Positions 1-13,449 are shown, counted from the stretch's first letter. The stretch: DNA of 64,000 nt from Beaufortia kweichowensis (GCA_019155185.1 CM032795.1:21957295-22021294), one strand, 5' to 3'. Numbers and translations: made by a program. Notes: generated by a model from the letters alone, not told the origin.

Positions 1-2100
1 AACACCTGGTTTCACAGCCTTTTCTCTGGAAAATCTTGAGACGCGTCTGCGGCTTCACTTTAATTCCTGCTGTTTTGCCTTATGAAGACATTATTCTGTT
101 AGTTTTGGGCTTTGATCCCTTACTGGACATAGATTATATAATCTAACATCACTACTGTTTCTCCTGGACTGATGAGAGAGATGATCTTCTCGCGATGTTT
201 CCTTCTTGCCGTTTGTGATCATCTTCAGTGTGGTCGTCTCGTAGCTTTCACCTCTTTACAGTGTTATTAGAACGGTCCCAACATAATCTACGTTTTTTTG
301 TGGCATTACCTGTATTGGAACAAAACATTCACTACTTACGGTTCTATTCTTAATCCCAGATGTGGGAAAGAGTTCATTCGAAGTTAGATCTTCTGGAAGT
401 CTTTCTCAAGCTGAACTTGTGTTAATCCCAGGTGTTTGGGACATCATGTCAGGTGTTTAGTGTAAGATACACTCAGTGTTACTTTAAGATGTAATGCAGC
501 TATAGCTAGATTCATCTGATCTTTTATTAGCAGTATGAAACACTACAACATCAAACATCCTTTTTTAGTATGTTGCACACTTTTTATTCTTTTGAAGGTT
601 TTTAAGGTCAGTAGCATTTGGCTCTTTCAGTGTTCAGTCATTGTGCTCTTTTTGATATTGTGTGTATGTACTTCTCAAGGGCTTGAAGATGAACACAGTG
701 TGCCTCAGGAGAGAGGATTGGCCCTGTCTTCAGTTTTAGAGCTTACATGGCCTTACTGACATCACATCTGACATAAACCTGCTTTTTCCAGTTCTAAACA
801 TGTGTGTGACATCACTGTGAAAGACCTTTTCTTCAACACTAAACCTTCTGATCCTTTAAAACAACAGATACGTCACATCAGGACAACACCGATTCCTGGT
901 GTGATTGTGTGTAATTCCAAAGAAACCCCTCTCTGCCTTTATGATATTCTTATCTGACTGTTGTTGTATTCATGTGTGAATGTGGTATTTGATTGACAGG
1001 GCATTAGATGTCAGGATTGAGTTGATGACAGGTCACAATCTACAGGCAGATGTTACCTTAAGCTTTAAACACTACTGTGAAAAACTATTAGTTACTAATA
1101 TGTAACTTTTGGAGAAATCTTTTTAATGAAATATACTTTTTATTTTCTGTACGGATGTGAAATAGACACGTGTGTGTAATGTTTGTTTTTATGTTAAGGG
1201 AATGTTCATCTCAGAAACTCAATATAGATCAGCTGTTAGTGAAAATGAGTTTATTTTATATTTCAATTAAGTCAATGGTTGGGTGAAAGTGTCAAAATCA
1301 TCTCAAACGGCAGGGTCCTGATACAGAGACAAAACAACATATCTCGTTTCAATCTGAGAAGTGTAAAAATGACATCATTTCATTTAATCACTGTTTTTGT
1401 TTTGTTTTCCAGTAAAAATACTAAATAAGCTGAAACTAAACTTTCTTAAATGTAGGCATACTTGAGAAGAAAAACATGAGAGATAAGAGCTTGTCAAATG
1501 CTTTTGCTTAAATCTTCATGGTTTTTACTGGAAAACAACACGATGAATACAGATTAAAATGTTGTTGCTTTTTTTCGCAGTCAAATAGGTTAATGCAAAG
1601 CATTGAGAGTTATTGAGTATTAGATAAAACACTAATGTGCTATAAGCTTTTCTTCTGCATGGAAGTTATTATGAATTAATATAACATGAATAGAGTATTA
1701 TTGCCTTTATATGCATGACTAATCCAGTGTTCATGAAAGATTGAAAAGCTTTTAATAATGACATTAGAAACACTATATGAGCTTGTGTAAGACATGATCC
1801 AGGTCTCTGCTAATCCACTAACACAATTATCATGTTGTCTGTATTATACAATAAATTCACATGATCTCTATTTCAGACTGATGTGACTTGGTTTTCTTTA
1901 TTTCCAGAGATACTCCTTTAGTTTTTATCATGATTTGATGCTGTTGTTTTCAGAAGAGATGTTCACATGTTCATCTCAAGTATTCTTCTCAGTTTTCTTA
2001 TTTTAGGAAGTCAAAGCATTTAGTTTGATTTGTTAATAGTCTATAAATGTGTTTATTTGGTGGGCATATTTATTTTCACACCCATTTCAGTGCACCTGCG
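1..2100. other. upstream intergenic DNA, no gene seen
   Basis: AT-rich sequence with no reading frame longer than about 75 codons and no exon that resembles a known protein. The short frames at 535-759 and 2030-2266 have low-complexity composition and no splice-flanked structure. The segment ends in the promoter region of spef2. Confidence 0.6.
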
Positions 2101-2133
2101 GAAATTTCACCTTTTACGTCAGGAAGAGTTCGG

Positions 2134-2143
2134 GTCACGTGAC
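2134..2143. promoter_or_regulatory. palindromic E-box (GTCACGTGAC)
   Basis: A perfect 10-bp palindrome around CACGTG, about 160 bp upstream of the spef2 start codon and 22 bp upstream of the X-box. This core is the known binding site class of USF, TFE3 and MITF type bHLH-zip factors. Binding here is inference; only the palindrome and its position are seen. Confidence 0.45.
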
Positions 2144-2165
2144 GCATCTGTGCGTGAGTTGTTTG

Positions 2166-2179
2166 GTTGTCATGACAAC
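2166..2179. promoter_or_regulatory. RFX-type X-box, perfect palindrome (GTTGTCATGACAAC)
   Basis: The 14-mer is its own reverse complement and fits the X-box layout of two inverted half sites (GTTGYC / GRCAAC) with a 2-bp centre. RFX factors bind X-boxes in promoters of ciliary genes, and spef2 is an axonemal gene, so the context agrees with the motif. It lies about 120 bp upstream of the ATG at 2302, a usual distance for an X-box. Confidence 0.65.
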
Positions 2180-2301
2180 AGCGCGCAGCATCAGACACTC
2201 CCAGAGCTCAATGATAACTGTATAGATCTGGACATCATCTATATGTCTGTATGGGGATGTGATTGATTTCTGCAGGAGAATCAGATCATCAGTCGGTGAG
2301 G

Positions 2302-4008
2302 ATGTCGGATATTATCTGTGAGTGGCTGAACTCGGAGCTCCGTCTGTCGAAAGCGGTCGGTGAGTGTCTGATAGCAGGTCAGTTTGTAGGTCATATATGT
2401 GATTTAGTTTCATGTTTTTAATATGAATTGTGTTTGTTCTTCATGACAGATCCAGTTTCTCTGAGCAGAGATTTCGCCAATGGTTTTCTGATCGGAGAGA
2501 TTCTCGACAGATTTGAGCTGCAGCAGGATTTTCATCTTTTCTCCAAAAATAAGTTAAACATCATTTCATAATTATTTCATCTAATTTTACATCATAAATA
2601 AACAATATTTAGCATCTGTGTGAAAGTAATATGAATATACTGCTGTTCAGAAGAATGAATGTTTTTCATGATCTTTGTAATGTAAAGGTGTATGAACAAA
2701 TATTTGCAATTATTTTATAGATAAAACTATATTTAAATATTATGTGTGTGTGTGTATATATATATTTTTATTAGGCTGAATTTTTGTATCAGTTTTGTCT
2801 TATTTTTAATGATCTCAAGTAAATGACTGAGAAAATGACAAGAAACATTTCTGAAACGCTTCTGAAAATGATCAGATACAGCATTAATTAACTAATTAAT
2901 TTGTAATTTCTATAGTTGCATTTGTATTATTTGATTAATTTAATCTTGTTGTAAAGTGTAAAAACATAATATGATATACAAATGTTCTTGTGTGATTCAA
3001 AGAGAGAAAATTAAATCTATATATATATATAATTAAATAATACTCTAATTCTGATGGCAGAATTAATAAAAGTCTTGTTTTTAACTCTTTGCTTTTGTTT
3101 CCTGCGGATGGTGATCTTTTACAGTACAGCAAATGCAAAGTTAAATAACTTCAGCCGTATGGAGCCGACCCTTCAGCTGCTGGGCGTGCCCTTTGACCTC
3201 ACCATGACCAAAGCTGTGATGCAGGGCAGACAGGGAGCGGCCGCCAATCTTCTCTATCAGCTTTATATTGTACTGCAGAAGAAGAAGAGATCAGGACTCA
3301 CTGCCACAGCGATGGAGATCATGAAGCCGGCGGCCACAGCTCGATTACGCCGCGTAGAGAAGCACATCTACACTGAGGTGATCAAACATCCGGGTCATTG
3401 ACCACATCACCACAGCTACACATGTGCAATCTCTCACTTTTATTTCATTTTAAGCAGAAGAGTTGTAATACCATTTCATTGTGCATTTACTGGTCCAGAG
3501 CAAAGCGGATCAAATATAAAAACCTCTTTTGAGTCTTACTGTATGTCTCACAGCGTTTGAAGACAGTTGTGAGGCGTGAAACGGATATAAAGATGCAGAA
3601 GATCGCAAAACGTTTTCATAAAAGAGGACAAGACACGTACCATCAGTCCATCATGACTGAACTCCAGCAGGAGAAAGAGCGAATCAGACGACAGGAGGAG
3701 AGAAGGATGAGAGATATTGAGAAGGTGAAGACAATAACACAAAAACTCACAACACATCTTTGTTTTCCGTCAGAAAGATTAAAGGTGTTGTGATGTTTGG
3801 TAGCACCGTCAGGCTCGCAGGAGACAACAGGAGATGATGATTCAGATCAAATCTGCTGTGGTTCAGATACCAAAACCTCCACAGAGTCGTTCATTCAGAT
3901 CTCTAGAGAAACGACAACAGCTTCACAAACAGCAGGAGGCTCAGGTGACGTGATGTGACGTCTGTTTACAGCACATGTGAAGATTAAACAAGAATAAAGA
4001 AGATTGAC

Positions 4009-4097
<89 letters not shown>

Positions 4098-7000
4098 GTA
4101 TATATATATATTTAAGACATATTTGTAAGTCACTTTGGATTTACATGCCTAAAGATTTGAACAATGAAATTTTCTAGAGCTGGTACTGAACTTATAATGT
4201 ATATTAAGTCACCACCTCCCAAACTGGACTTCAAAGATGAAATGATTCTCATAGACATCAACAGTTTTCTTTCTTGTGTTTAGCGAGCATATTTTAATAT
4301 CAAGTTTTATTTTCAGCATGTTCATCGTGATATAGCTCAGTTTGAGAAGAATCAGAAGTCTGGAGCTTTACTTTACAGGTGTGTTTCAACAGTCAGATCA
4401 GTTTCTGACTAATAATATTATTTGATTCATCTGCTTTAACAGATGTTGTTCATACAGTAGTGTGTATGTGTGTGTTTGCAGTGATCACGTGAATGCAGAT
4501 GAGAGAGAACAGTGGAACAGGGAATACATCGAGAACATCCGTCTGCGTCTGGAAGAAGACTTGACTGCGCGACAGCAGAGAGAGCTGCGCAGACGCAGAG
4601 CTCTGATGGAACAGCTCAAAGCTCATGAAGCTCAACAGGTCATTTTCTGTCTTATTATTTCTTTTGAAGAGCAGCTTTCTCTTCGTTTCTGTGCTGCAAG
4701 AAATCATATTCTAAATAAATGTCTTTATTTTGTTTGCTCGTAATCATTTTATGCATACTGAAGATATTGAGACTTGAATTCATTTCATTTTGTGATTTGT
4801 TCATGTTTTAAGGATAAACCTCACTCCTTATTTTTATGTGATGATAAACCCCAGCTCATATCAGACTGATGTGTGTTCAGGAGATGATCCGAGAGGAGCA
4901 GATGGTGAACAGACTGATGCGTCAGACGCAGCAGGAGAAGAGAATCACCGTTCAGCTGATGCAGATCAAAGAACAGAAAGAAGTTCTGCGACAGAACCGC
5001 ATCTTTCAGGAGAGACAGTATCAGGAACGACGGCTGTGTGATTTTCAAGAGGCTCTGGACAGAGAAGCGGTGAGAGAACACACACACACACACACACGTG
5101 TGTATCAGATCAGCCCGTGATGTATCTGATGTGACCTCCTGCTCTTTAGGTTCTGGCCCGTCAGGAGCGTCTGGAGCGCAGCGAAGAGATCAGAACGAAA
5201 CGTGAGCTACACAAGCGGCTCGTTGCTGAACGCGCTCAAGCTCGACATCGCAAACATTTTGACATCTGCAAAGGAATTCTGGGTCAGATTATTGATCTGA
5301 CCACCAAAGCTGGAGAATATCGACTCCTGACAGACAAGTATTCATGCCTCAAACTGATTTGATATACAATAATATGATATTATTCCAGGGTGGTTTTATG
5401 ATTGTTGTATTGTTCTTTATGAATATTTTGATGTTTGTGATTATAAGTATGTATTGTGTCATCAGTGTTTCAGTTGTTTTGTGTTGTTCTGGTCAGTCTG
5501 ATACCGAGGAAGCTGATGCAGGAGTGGATGGAGATGTTTCTCACTGGTAAACCTCTGTATGAAGTGGCCAGCGTGGAACCGGTTCCAGCAGAACCCACAG
5601 CAGAACAGATGATTGAACTGCAGAAACTCCAGATACTCAATAATCAAGACTATCAGGAGTATGTGGTGAGTTAAGATCGAGTCGTGTCGAGACCAATATA
5701 TTTCTGTCTGTCTGATTAATTGTTTGCTGTTTTAGGGAATGATTGGTGAGTGGGTTTGGTCTGAAGCGGGGGAAAATCAATCTCCCCTGAATAATGATAT
5801 TCTGGATCACGTTGTGAAGCGTCTGAAGAACATGATAAAGATCCCCGTCAGCATCACTCCTCCTCCTCCTGTGTTCCCGCGGTTCACCATCAGATCGTGT
5901 GTACTGGGAAAAACTCACACGGGCAAAACCAGCTGCCTTACCAGAATCACCAACGGTACCACATCATCATTACATCAAGTCAAATGTGAATGAGGCTTTA
6001 GTTCATGTCATCTGGATGCTTGTGTTTTCTTGTCTAATGAAAGCCAGCTGTTTGTTTCTCTCTCTGATGTAGTTATGGGTGTGCATGTGCTGTCAGTGAA
6101 CACATTGATTCAGGACGTCCTGACGGCATATCAACATGAGAAACAGATCATGAGTGAACACCAGCTGACGTCACAGGTGATAAATGAAGAAAACCAGTCA
6201 TTAATACAGAATCACTGCTGATTTGAGCTGTCGTCTGATGAAACTCTGGTTTTGTAGATTGAAGGTCTGACACATCATCAGAGAGATGAACAGCTGAACT
6301 CCGGTGTGTGAGAATACACTTTACAATAACATCTCATTCATTAATACCAATAGTGTTGTTCATTATTCATTCATTTTACTTCATTCACTTTGTGTTAGTG
6401 TGTTATGTATTATGAACCTTTAGTAAGATGAATAAATGCTGTATTATCACGTGAATGCTAATGTTAACAAATATAACCTTATTGTAAAGTGATGACATTT
6501 ATTCTGTACATACTGTATGCTGATCATGTTCAAACGAAAATGTGATTTATATTTGTATTTATTTACTTTATTAGAAAAAAATTATTAGTATTTTCAAACA
6601 ATTATGACTTTACTCCATTAGTAATTCATTCCTGTGATAATGTTTTACACTTTACTCTATTCTTCTATGTATTTCTGTATTTGTTATTTAAACGCATGGA
6701 AGTCCAGATATTTCCATTTATTTATTTTCTTTTTTTTAACATTTGTCCTCCTTCTGTATCAATATCAATAATGATGTCAATAATGACATCACTCTTTCTC
6801 TGACATCAGGAGCTGACGCTTATGAATGTGACAGATCAGGACCTGAAGATCAAGTCAAAGTAAAGCTGCTGATCATATGAAACCCGTCTCCTCTGTGTGC
6901 TCTCTGTGTATGTGATGATGTCATGATGTGTGTTTGTCAGCGGTCTCTGTCAGCACAGCGCGGCTCTGTCGTAGAGAAGATTCTGATGACGGGTGAAGCT

Positions 7001-8794
7001 CTTCCAGATAAGCTTCTCGTGGACATCGTTGTGGACGCTATCAGGTAATCAACTGAATTTCTGCATGTTTAATGCGTCTTGATGTGCCGGTTCATCCGTT
7101 GTGTTGTGTAGGAGGAACGTTCCAGCTGACGGCGGTTGGGTTCTTGACGGGTTCCCTGTGAACGTGAGTCAGGCTGTGATGCTGGAGAAAGCTCTAACCG
7201 GATCACAACATGAAGATTCATCACGTCCGGCTCTGGATCTGGTCGTGCTGTTAGATGTTTCAGACGAACAGGTTCTGGAGCGAGCCGGTGAGTTAACACA
7301 AACTTCACATCTATATATTCAGACTCCATCTAAACAAACCCGTGATGATGTGTTAGTGAGAGATCAGGACAGAGATGAGCAGAAGAATCTTGATGATCCT
7401 GCAGTTCTAGAGAGAGATCAGATACAACACAGGTGAATACACTCCATTTTTAATAGATATATGTGTCGTTTTTCATACTGAAAGACTTTTATTAAGATGT
7501 TTTTCTTTAACAGAATTAGTGGTTTTCACGACACGTGGCCAAAACTGGAGAAGTGGTTTGGTGGCAAGCAGAATATCTTAGTGAAGGTCCCTGCAGAAAC
7601 AGATGAAGATCTTCTCTTTAAGAACGTTGAGACGATTATAAGAGACACTATGGAGTTGGTTGAACGAGGTAGATGTTAATCATGATCGCTGGATAAAAGG
7701 TTTTTCATTTATTTCAGAATGTGAACCACATTCTCACTCTTACAGGAATGGCTGTGAATCATCTGAGCTCACGTGAAGACGCTCGTGTCAGATCTGATGG
7801 ATCTTCATCTATCAGCCCATCGTCAGCTGAACACCTTTATGTGGATGAAGAATTAGATCAGGCACTGACAGATGCACATACAAATACAATAGTCAAAACT
7901 GTAAATGTAAAAGTGCACTTTTATTAATCATGTGTGATGTAATCTGTGAGATGATTGTGAGTCTGTTTTTGTTTCGTAGGAGATCTCGGAGTATCTTGTG
8001 CCATTGTGGGAGAACACGTGTACTTCATATGAGATGAATGTCAAAGCGATCATGCAGAACCTGCGAGCTGAACGTGAGCTCATCATTCATCATCTGTATG
8101 ACATCCGGTAAGAATACAACATGTCCCACGTGACCCAGTTCTTCATGATAAGATAAGAGAACATGAGTCGTGTGTGTTTCAGAGAGAACTTCCGACAGCA
8201 TCTCCTGAAGCCTGATCTGAAGCAGGAGTTTCTAAGCTCATGGCAGCACGATTATAACAGCGTTTCTCACAACGTCAGAGATGATGAAGAGACCAAAAGT
8301 GAGCTTCATCAAAGACTCGACGTAAGACAAACATTTTAAAATCATTCAACTCAAAGAATAAACGATATGATGAAAAGTGTGAACATGGGATTTGTAGTGA
8401 ACAGTTTGTATTTAACACCAAAAGTTCATTAACAATCATAAAAGTTCATCAATAATACAAACAGACATCAATAAACACACTTGAAAGTTTTTATGTGTGG
8501 TCACAATTATCAGTGAAGAGTTGAAATGTTGTGTGTGTTTGTAGGACCTGCGAGAGCGTCTGTGGGATATCTGTGATAAGCGCAGAGATGAGGCCGTACA
8601 GGAGAGAGCTGCTGTTATTAATGATGGAGGATTAGATGATCATACAGCACTGCTGATCAATCATTATTCTGCACTGATGCAGGTAACACACACACACACA
8701 CACACATCACACACACACACATCACACACACACACACACACACATCACACATCACACACACACACACACACACGCACACACACACACACACACA

Positions 8795-8828
<34 letters not shown>

Positions 8829-8928
8829 CACACACATCACACACATCACACACACACACACACACACATCACACACACACACACACACACACATCACACA
8901 CACACACACACAGCCACACACACATCAG

Positions 8929-9020
<92 letters not shown>

Positions 9021-9087
9021 ATCAACACACACACACACACACACAATACACACACACACACACACACACATCACATCACACACACAC

Positions 9088-9136
<49 letters not shown>

Positions 9137-9191
9137 GCACACATGTCACACACACACATATCACACACACACACACACATCACACACACAT

Positions 9192-9228
<37 letters not shown>

Positions 9229-12200
9229 ACACACAATGCTGTTGTTGTCAGAGATGAATGTGTGTATCTCTGTGTGTGTGTGTTTTCAGACAGAAGTGGT
9301 GAGATTTCAGGACTGTGTGTATCTGCTGAGAGATTATTATTCAGGAATGAGTAAATCTCTCTCATCTCAGTCCTCATGTGACATCAGTCATGTTCCTCTG
9401 CTGGACGTCAGCTGGACTGAACACATGGATCCACAGACATCTAACATGTAAATAACAACACAAAGTCTTTAACCACTAGACTACAACTGCCCAATTCTCT
9501 ATAGATTCAGATTCATTTCACTGAAGTGTCACAGAATAAAACTATACAAGTCATGTTATATATATATTTCTAGATGAGAATCATGTACATGAAGTGATTT
9601 ATAGTGAAGAAAATGAGATGATGTATCTGGTGTTTCAGCTCGTCTGGTTCTGGACCTTCAGAGAAACAAGCAAAGAATGCTGGGAAAAAAGAAACAGAAG
9701 CCGACGACACCAGCAAATTGTATGTTGGGAGTTCCATGCAAATATCAATCTTACTGTGAAAAAAGGGTTTCATCATACTGATAGTTCAGATGGGTTAGAG
9801 TTTTTAAAGCATTTGTTTGTGTTTAAATCCTGATTTTTCATAGTCAGATAAAGTGCTGCTTTCATCTTTTCATCCGAGTCATCTCTCCTTCATTTGTTGG
9901 GTTTTATTGCTTCTGCTTTGTGTCAGAAGGATTATTTCAGCATGTTAATGTTTTTGGTCTCTGTGGAAGCCGTCATGTGTTTGTTGTAATCACAGAAGCA
10001 CACAAACATAAACAAAAACATGTTAATGACTTTGGATTTGTTCTGTTAGATTTCCATTGATTACCAGCAGATCTTCACCCAAAGAGATCTCAAAACAAGA
10101 TCTGCTCCATCCTGATGAGAAACTACTGCAGTGGATCTACCAGATCAGCATCAGTGCCATTACAAACATGGTGTGTGTGTGTGTGTGTTAAGCTGTGAAA
10201 TATGAATCTCCTCCCACATTTGACTACACACAGTGTGCTTCAGGTGTCTGCAGAGGTCCATCAGCGAGAGGAAGATGATGGTGATGAAGAACAGAGAACA
10301 CACGGACAATCTCAAGCTTCAGACTCTGCCAAAGACAAAAGAAAAGCTGCTAAACAGAAGGGTAAACGTCTCTCAGTCGTGTGCGTCTGTGTTGTGTGTC
10401 AATGTGACATCGGTGTTTGTGTTATCGTAGCAGCGGCTCCTCCTCCGTCTCACGAGTCCAGTCCTCGACCCGCACGCGAGGAGAACCCCGAGGAGGCGAA
10501 GAGGAGAAACATCAGACACGAGTTCATCAGCCCGGCCTCAAACGTGAAGGTATTCTGTGTGTGTTGCTGTGAAGATGTTGAGATGTTGTTTTAAATGTGT
10601 TTAGTTGTGTGATGTGTGTTTGTGTACAGAAGATGCAGTGAAGATGCGTCTGGAGCTGCTGAAGACACACGCTGTGAAAACATTGTGCAGTCTGCAGCAG
10701 AAAACACAACAGATCTACACAAACATGCAGGAGTGGCTGGAGACAAGATTTCTGTCTGAAATGAACAGGTGAGACTGTTTCTCTGTTCTCTGAAACATTC
10801 AATCATTTTGGTTTTGAATCCTGTTGCTGACGTGTGTGTGTGTGATTTCAGTATCGATCAGTTGACAGCGGTGGTTCGTCAGCACATCGAGAACGGCCTT
10901 CAGATCCGTCACGAGCTGGTGTTGTACTGCTGTGATTTCTGTGTGGACGGTGACACGCGTGTCGTAGCCAGTGCCCCGCCCACTCCGGCCCCGCCCCTGC
11001 CGGAGCGCCACGGAGACGGCCGACTCACGGTTCGACAGCTGAACATCATCTGCTCTCAACTGCTCGAGACCGCACCTTCAGGTCTGAATCACCTCATCAA
11101 ACACAACACGCATGGAAACCCCTGATGAAAACATATGTTTGTGTAGTTGTGTGCTAATGGTGTTTGTGTTGTAGGTGTGTTGTCCAGAAATGAGTTGATG
11201 GAGGTTCTGCAGGGGTTGATTTCTCCTCACATGAGCAGTGATGTTTTACCTGAACCCTGGACACATCTCACCTCCTCACAGGTCAATCATGATCGTCTCC
11301 TGCAATACACAACATGCTTGTAATACACAACTCTTGATAGTTTACTTCCTGTTCTATTAAAACAGACCCAGATGTATTGATGACATCATCTTGCACTACA
11401 CAACTCAAATTCTCCCCAGAAAGATCCTACATTATGAACGTGTGTGTGTGTGTGTTGTGTAGGTTGTCGAGCTGGTGTGTGTATTCTCACGTGACTCTGA
11501 GATGTTGGACTGGCGTCAGTTTTTGCTCAGCGCCGCTCTCCCGTGGCCGTTTGCGTCTCTGTCTCAGCTGTTAAAAACTCTCCAGCGTTACAGAGCCGTT
11601 GATGATGCAGGAACTGGACTCATCACACAAGAGCAATACACACAGGTCTCACACACTGCAATAAACACAAACAATTCTATACAATTAGAACAACTGCAGA
11701 ATATCACTTCAGTTCATGTGTTTGTTGTGTGTATCAGGTTGAATTGTGGTTTACTGGTGGAAAAAATCCTCTTGTGCCAGATGACCCATCAGAAGCGTAT
11801 GACAGACCAGACGACCTTAAGAAGGTAAAGCAGCATCATAAATCTTCTCTTAAATGCTCTTTGAGAAAAATGAAATTTGTGAATATATAACTGTGTGTGT
11901 GTGTGTGTAGTTTTTCTTCAGTTTGTTTGCGAGCACACACTCATCTCCAGTGATGTTGGATTATATGAACATGCTGCTGTATTTCTGCTGTCATCCTGAA
12001 GCTTCTCAGGGTTTCATCAGAGCGCTGAGTCTCGTGACTGAACAAACACTCCATTATAAACACACCGGCCCGCTGGTACAGGTACACAAACACACAACAT
12101 TATAAACACACCGGCCCGCTGGTACAGGTACACAAACACACAACACACCCATGGTACACAAACACACAACATTATAAACACACTGGCCCGCTGGTACAGG

Positions 12201-13256
12201 TACACATTATAAACACACCGCCCGGCTGGGTACACAAACACACCCATGCACACAGACACACAAACACACACACAACATTATAAACACACTGGCCCGCTGG
12301 TACAGGTACACAAACACACACAACACACCCATGCACACAGACACACAAACACACACACAACATTATAAACACACCGCCCGCTGGTACAGGTACACAAACA
12401 CACACAACATTTGTACAGGTACACAAACACACACACAACACACCCATGTTTGTGATTTGTATGTCTGTTTGTTGTACTGCCTTTTTAGCACGACAAGGTT
12501 AGTTATAAAACACCTTACATACACATAAATACATACAATAAAAATGTTCAGAATTAAGAAAAGAGACATCATGAGGTGTTAAAGCTGTTGTGTTATTGCT
12601 GTAGTCTGTGGCACATATGGAGGGTGCAGAGGATGAGGAGTTTAATGCTGATGAAGAGGATGGAGGAGGGGCGGAGTCTGATGAAGTCATGGGCGTGTCC
12701 GTGGATGATGTGCTCAGAGTTCTGAGTCATAGAGAGAATCTCACGTCTGCACACGTGAACCGCTTCCACTCCAGCTCCATGAGCAGAGATGAATACAGAG
12801 AGGTAGAAAACACACAACATCATCTGTGTGTGTGTGTGTAGATGTATGAGACTGATGATGATGATGATGATGATGTGTGTTCAGGAGCTGATAAAGGTCT
12901 GGAGGGAGTTGAGCTTTAAAGCAGAAGAGAAGATCCCTTTCTCTGTGTTATCCCAGCATCCTTTTCTACAGGACCTCATTGAAGCCTCATCACAATACCT
13001 GCTTGTTGTAAGTGTTATCTAATAGTATAGTACTTTCAAGTAAGGAATACTTGGAAGAAAAACAGCTTCTGAAGTAGTTTTTGATTTGCTTTACACGTAC
13101 ATTCTTCAATAAAATATATATAAAATAGCAAATAAAAATGTTTGCTTTAAAATTCATAAATGATGAATTAACAACACAAAGTTTGTCATTTCTCTTTTGC
13201 AGGATATTCACAAAATCCTGCAGAATCAAAAAACTGAAGAAGATTGTCAGAGCTGA
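2302..13256 (+). CDS. spef2: sperm flagellar protein 2 (SPEF2), 36 coding exons, one apparent frameshift
   Basis: SPEF2 is an axonemal central-apparatus protein needed for sperm flagella and motile cilia. Coding exons: 2302-2359, 2450-2552, 3125-3377, 3554-3724, 3804-3944, 4317-4378, 4482-4638, 4881-5069, 5150-5337, 5497-5665, 5736-5955, 6073-6176, 6258-6303, 6810-6859, 6941-7044, 7112-7287, 7357-7432, 7514-7668, 7746-7900, 7980-8107, 8183-8321, 8545-8682, 9290-9447, 9639-9719, 10050-10170, 10244-10361, 10431-10549, 10630-10768, 10852-11081, 11175-11281, 11463-11645, 11738-11824, 11911-12081, 12605-12802, 12885-13007, 13203-13256. The model gives about 1,623 aa; human is about 1,820. The N-terminus (MSDIICEWLNSELRLSKAV) is the calponin-homology domain, followed by Lys/Arg/Glu-rich coiled coil. 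A P-loop GKTHTGKT lies near residues 555-562 and an adenylate-kinase-like WVLDGFP near 680. All junctions keep phase except exon 27 to 28, where the frame is off by one (indel near 10531-10538). Read literally, translation would stop after about 1,196 residues. Confidence 0.93.
4011..4093. repeat. (CA)n microsatellite
   Basis: About 83 bp of nearly perfect CA dinucleotides in spef2 intron 5, followed by a short TA-rich run. It produces a spurious Cys-Val reading frame on the minus strand. Confidence 0.95.
8685..9233. repeat. long compound (CA)n / CATCACA microsatellite at a splice donor
   Basis: About 550 bp of CA repeats with recurring CATCACAC variants. It begins two bases after the GT of the donor of spef2 exon 22 (exon end 8682) and fills almost the whole intron up to exon 23 at 9290. 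The long His-Thr reading frame across it is a repeat artefact. Confidence 0.95.
9796..9925 (+). repeat. dispersed repeat, copy 1
   Basis: Shares about 125 bp with 39040-39193 in nipbl intron 1, including a near-identical stretch at 9877-9925 and 39145-39193 (CTTCATTTGTTGGG core). It lies in spef2 intron 24. The family is not identified. Confidence 0.55.
10522..10549 (+). other. spef2: apparent 1-base indel in spef2 exon 27
   Basis: Exon 27 reads well in one frame up to about 10530 (EEAKRRNIRHEFIS). The next exon requires an outgoing phase one base different (REEDAVKMRLELLK follows the expected protein). One missing base in the run CCCGGCCTC would restore continuity with the known family sequence. 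A sequencing or consensus error is the simplest explanation. Confidence 0.6.
12052..12447 (+). repeat. minisatellite made of an exon end plus splice donor
   Basis: Six imperfect copies of a unit spanning TATAAACACACCGGCCCGCT, GGTACAG, GTACAC and a CA-rich spacer. Copy 1 is the real 3' end of spef2 exon 33 (exon end 12081). Copies 2 (near 12101), 3 (12173), 5 (12280) and 6 (12363) keep the GGTACAG/GTACAC donor; copy 4 (12207) has lost it. A partial donor copy lies at 12412. Reading past the first donor meets an in-frame TAA within 24 bases. Confidence 0.9.
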
Positions 13257-13426
13257 GACATTAAACTACTCATAACAAAACTGTCATCTGTTTCAAAGCA
13301 TTTATTAGGTTATTTGAGATCAATATACGTATGTATGCATGTATACCCATTTTATTATAGATAGTGCCTGAAAATGTCTTCTACAGGTTTATTTTAGATG
13401 AACATCTGTGGCTTTACTGGAATCTT

Positions 13427-13449
13427 AATAAAAATCTCTATATAATAAA
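13427..13449 (+). terminator. candidate poly(A) signals of spef2
   Basis: AATAAA occurs at 13427-13432 and again at 13444-13449, about 170-190 bases after the spef2 stop codon. Either would fit a short 3' UTR. Confidence 0.5.

Noticed and set aside
535..759. 74-codon frame upstream of spef2
   Set aside because: Low-complexity Phe/Leu/Val content, no promoter or exon context.
8677..9354. 225-codon His-Thr frame
   Set aside because: Translation of a CA microsatellite inside a spef2 intron.
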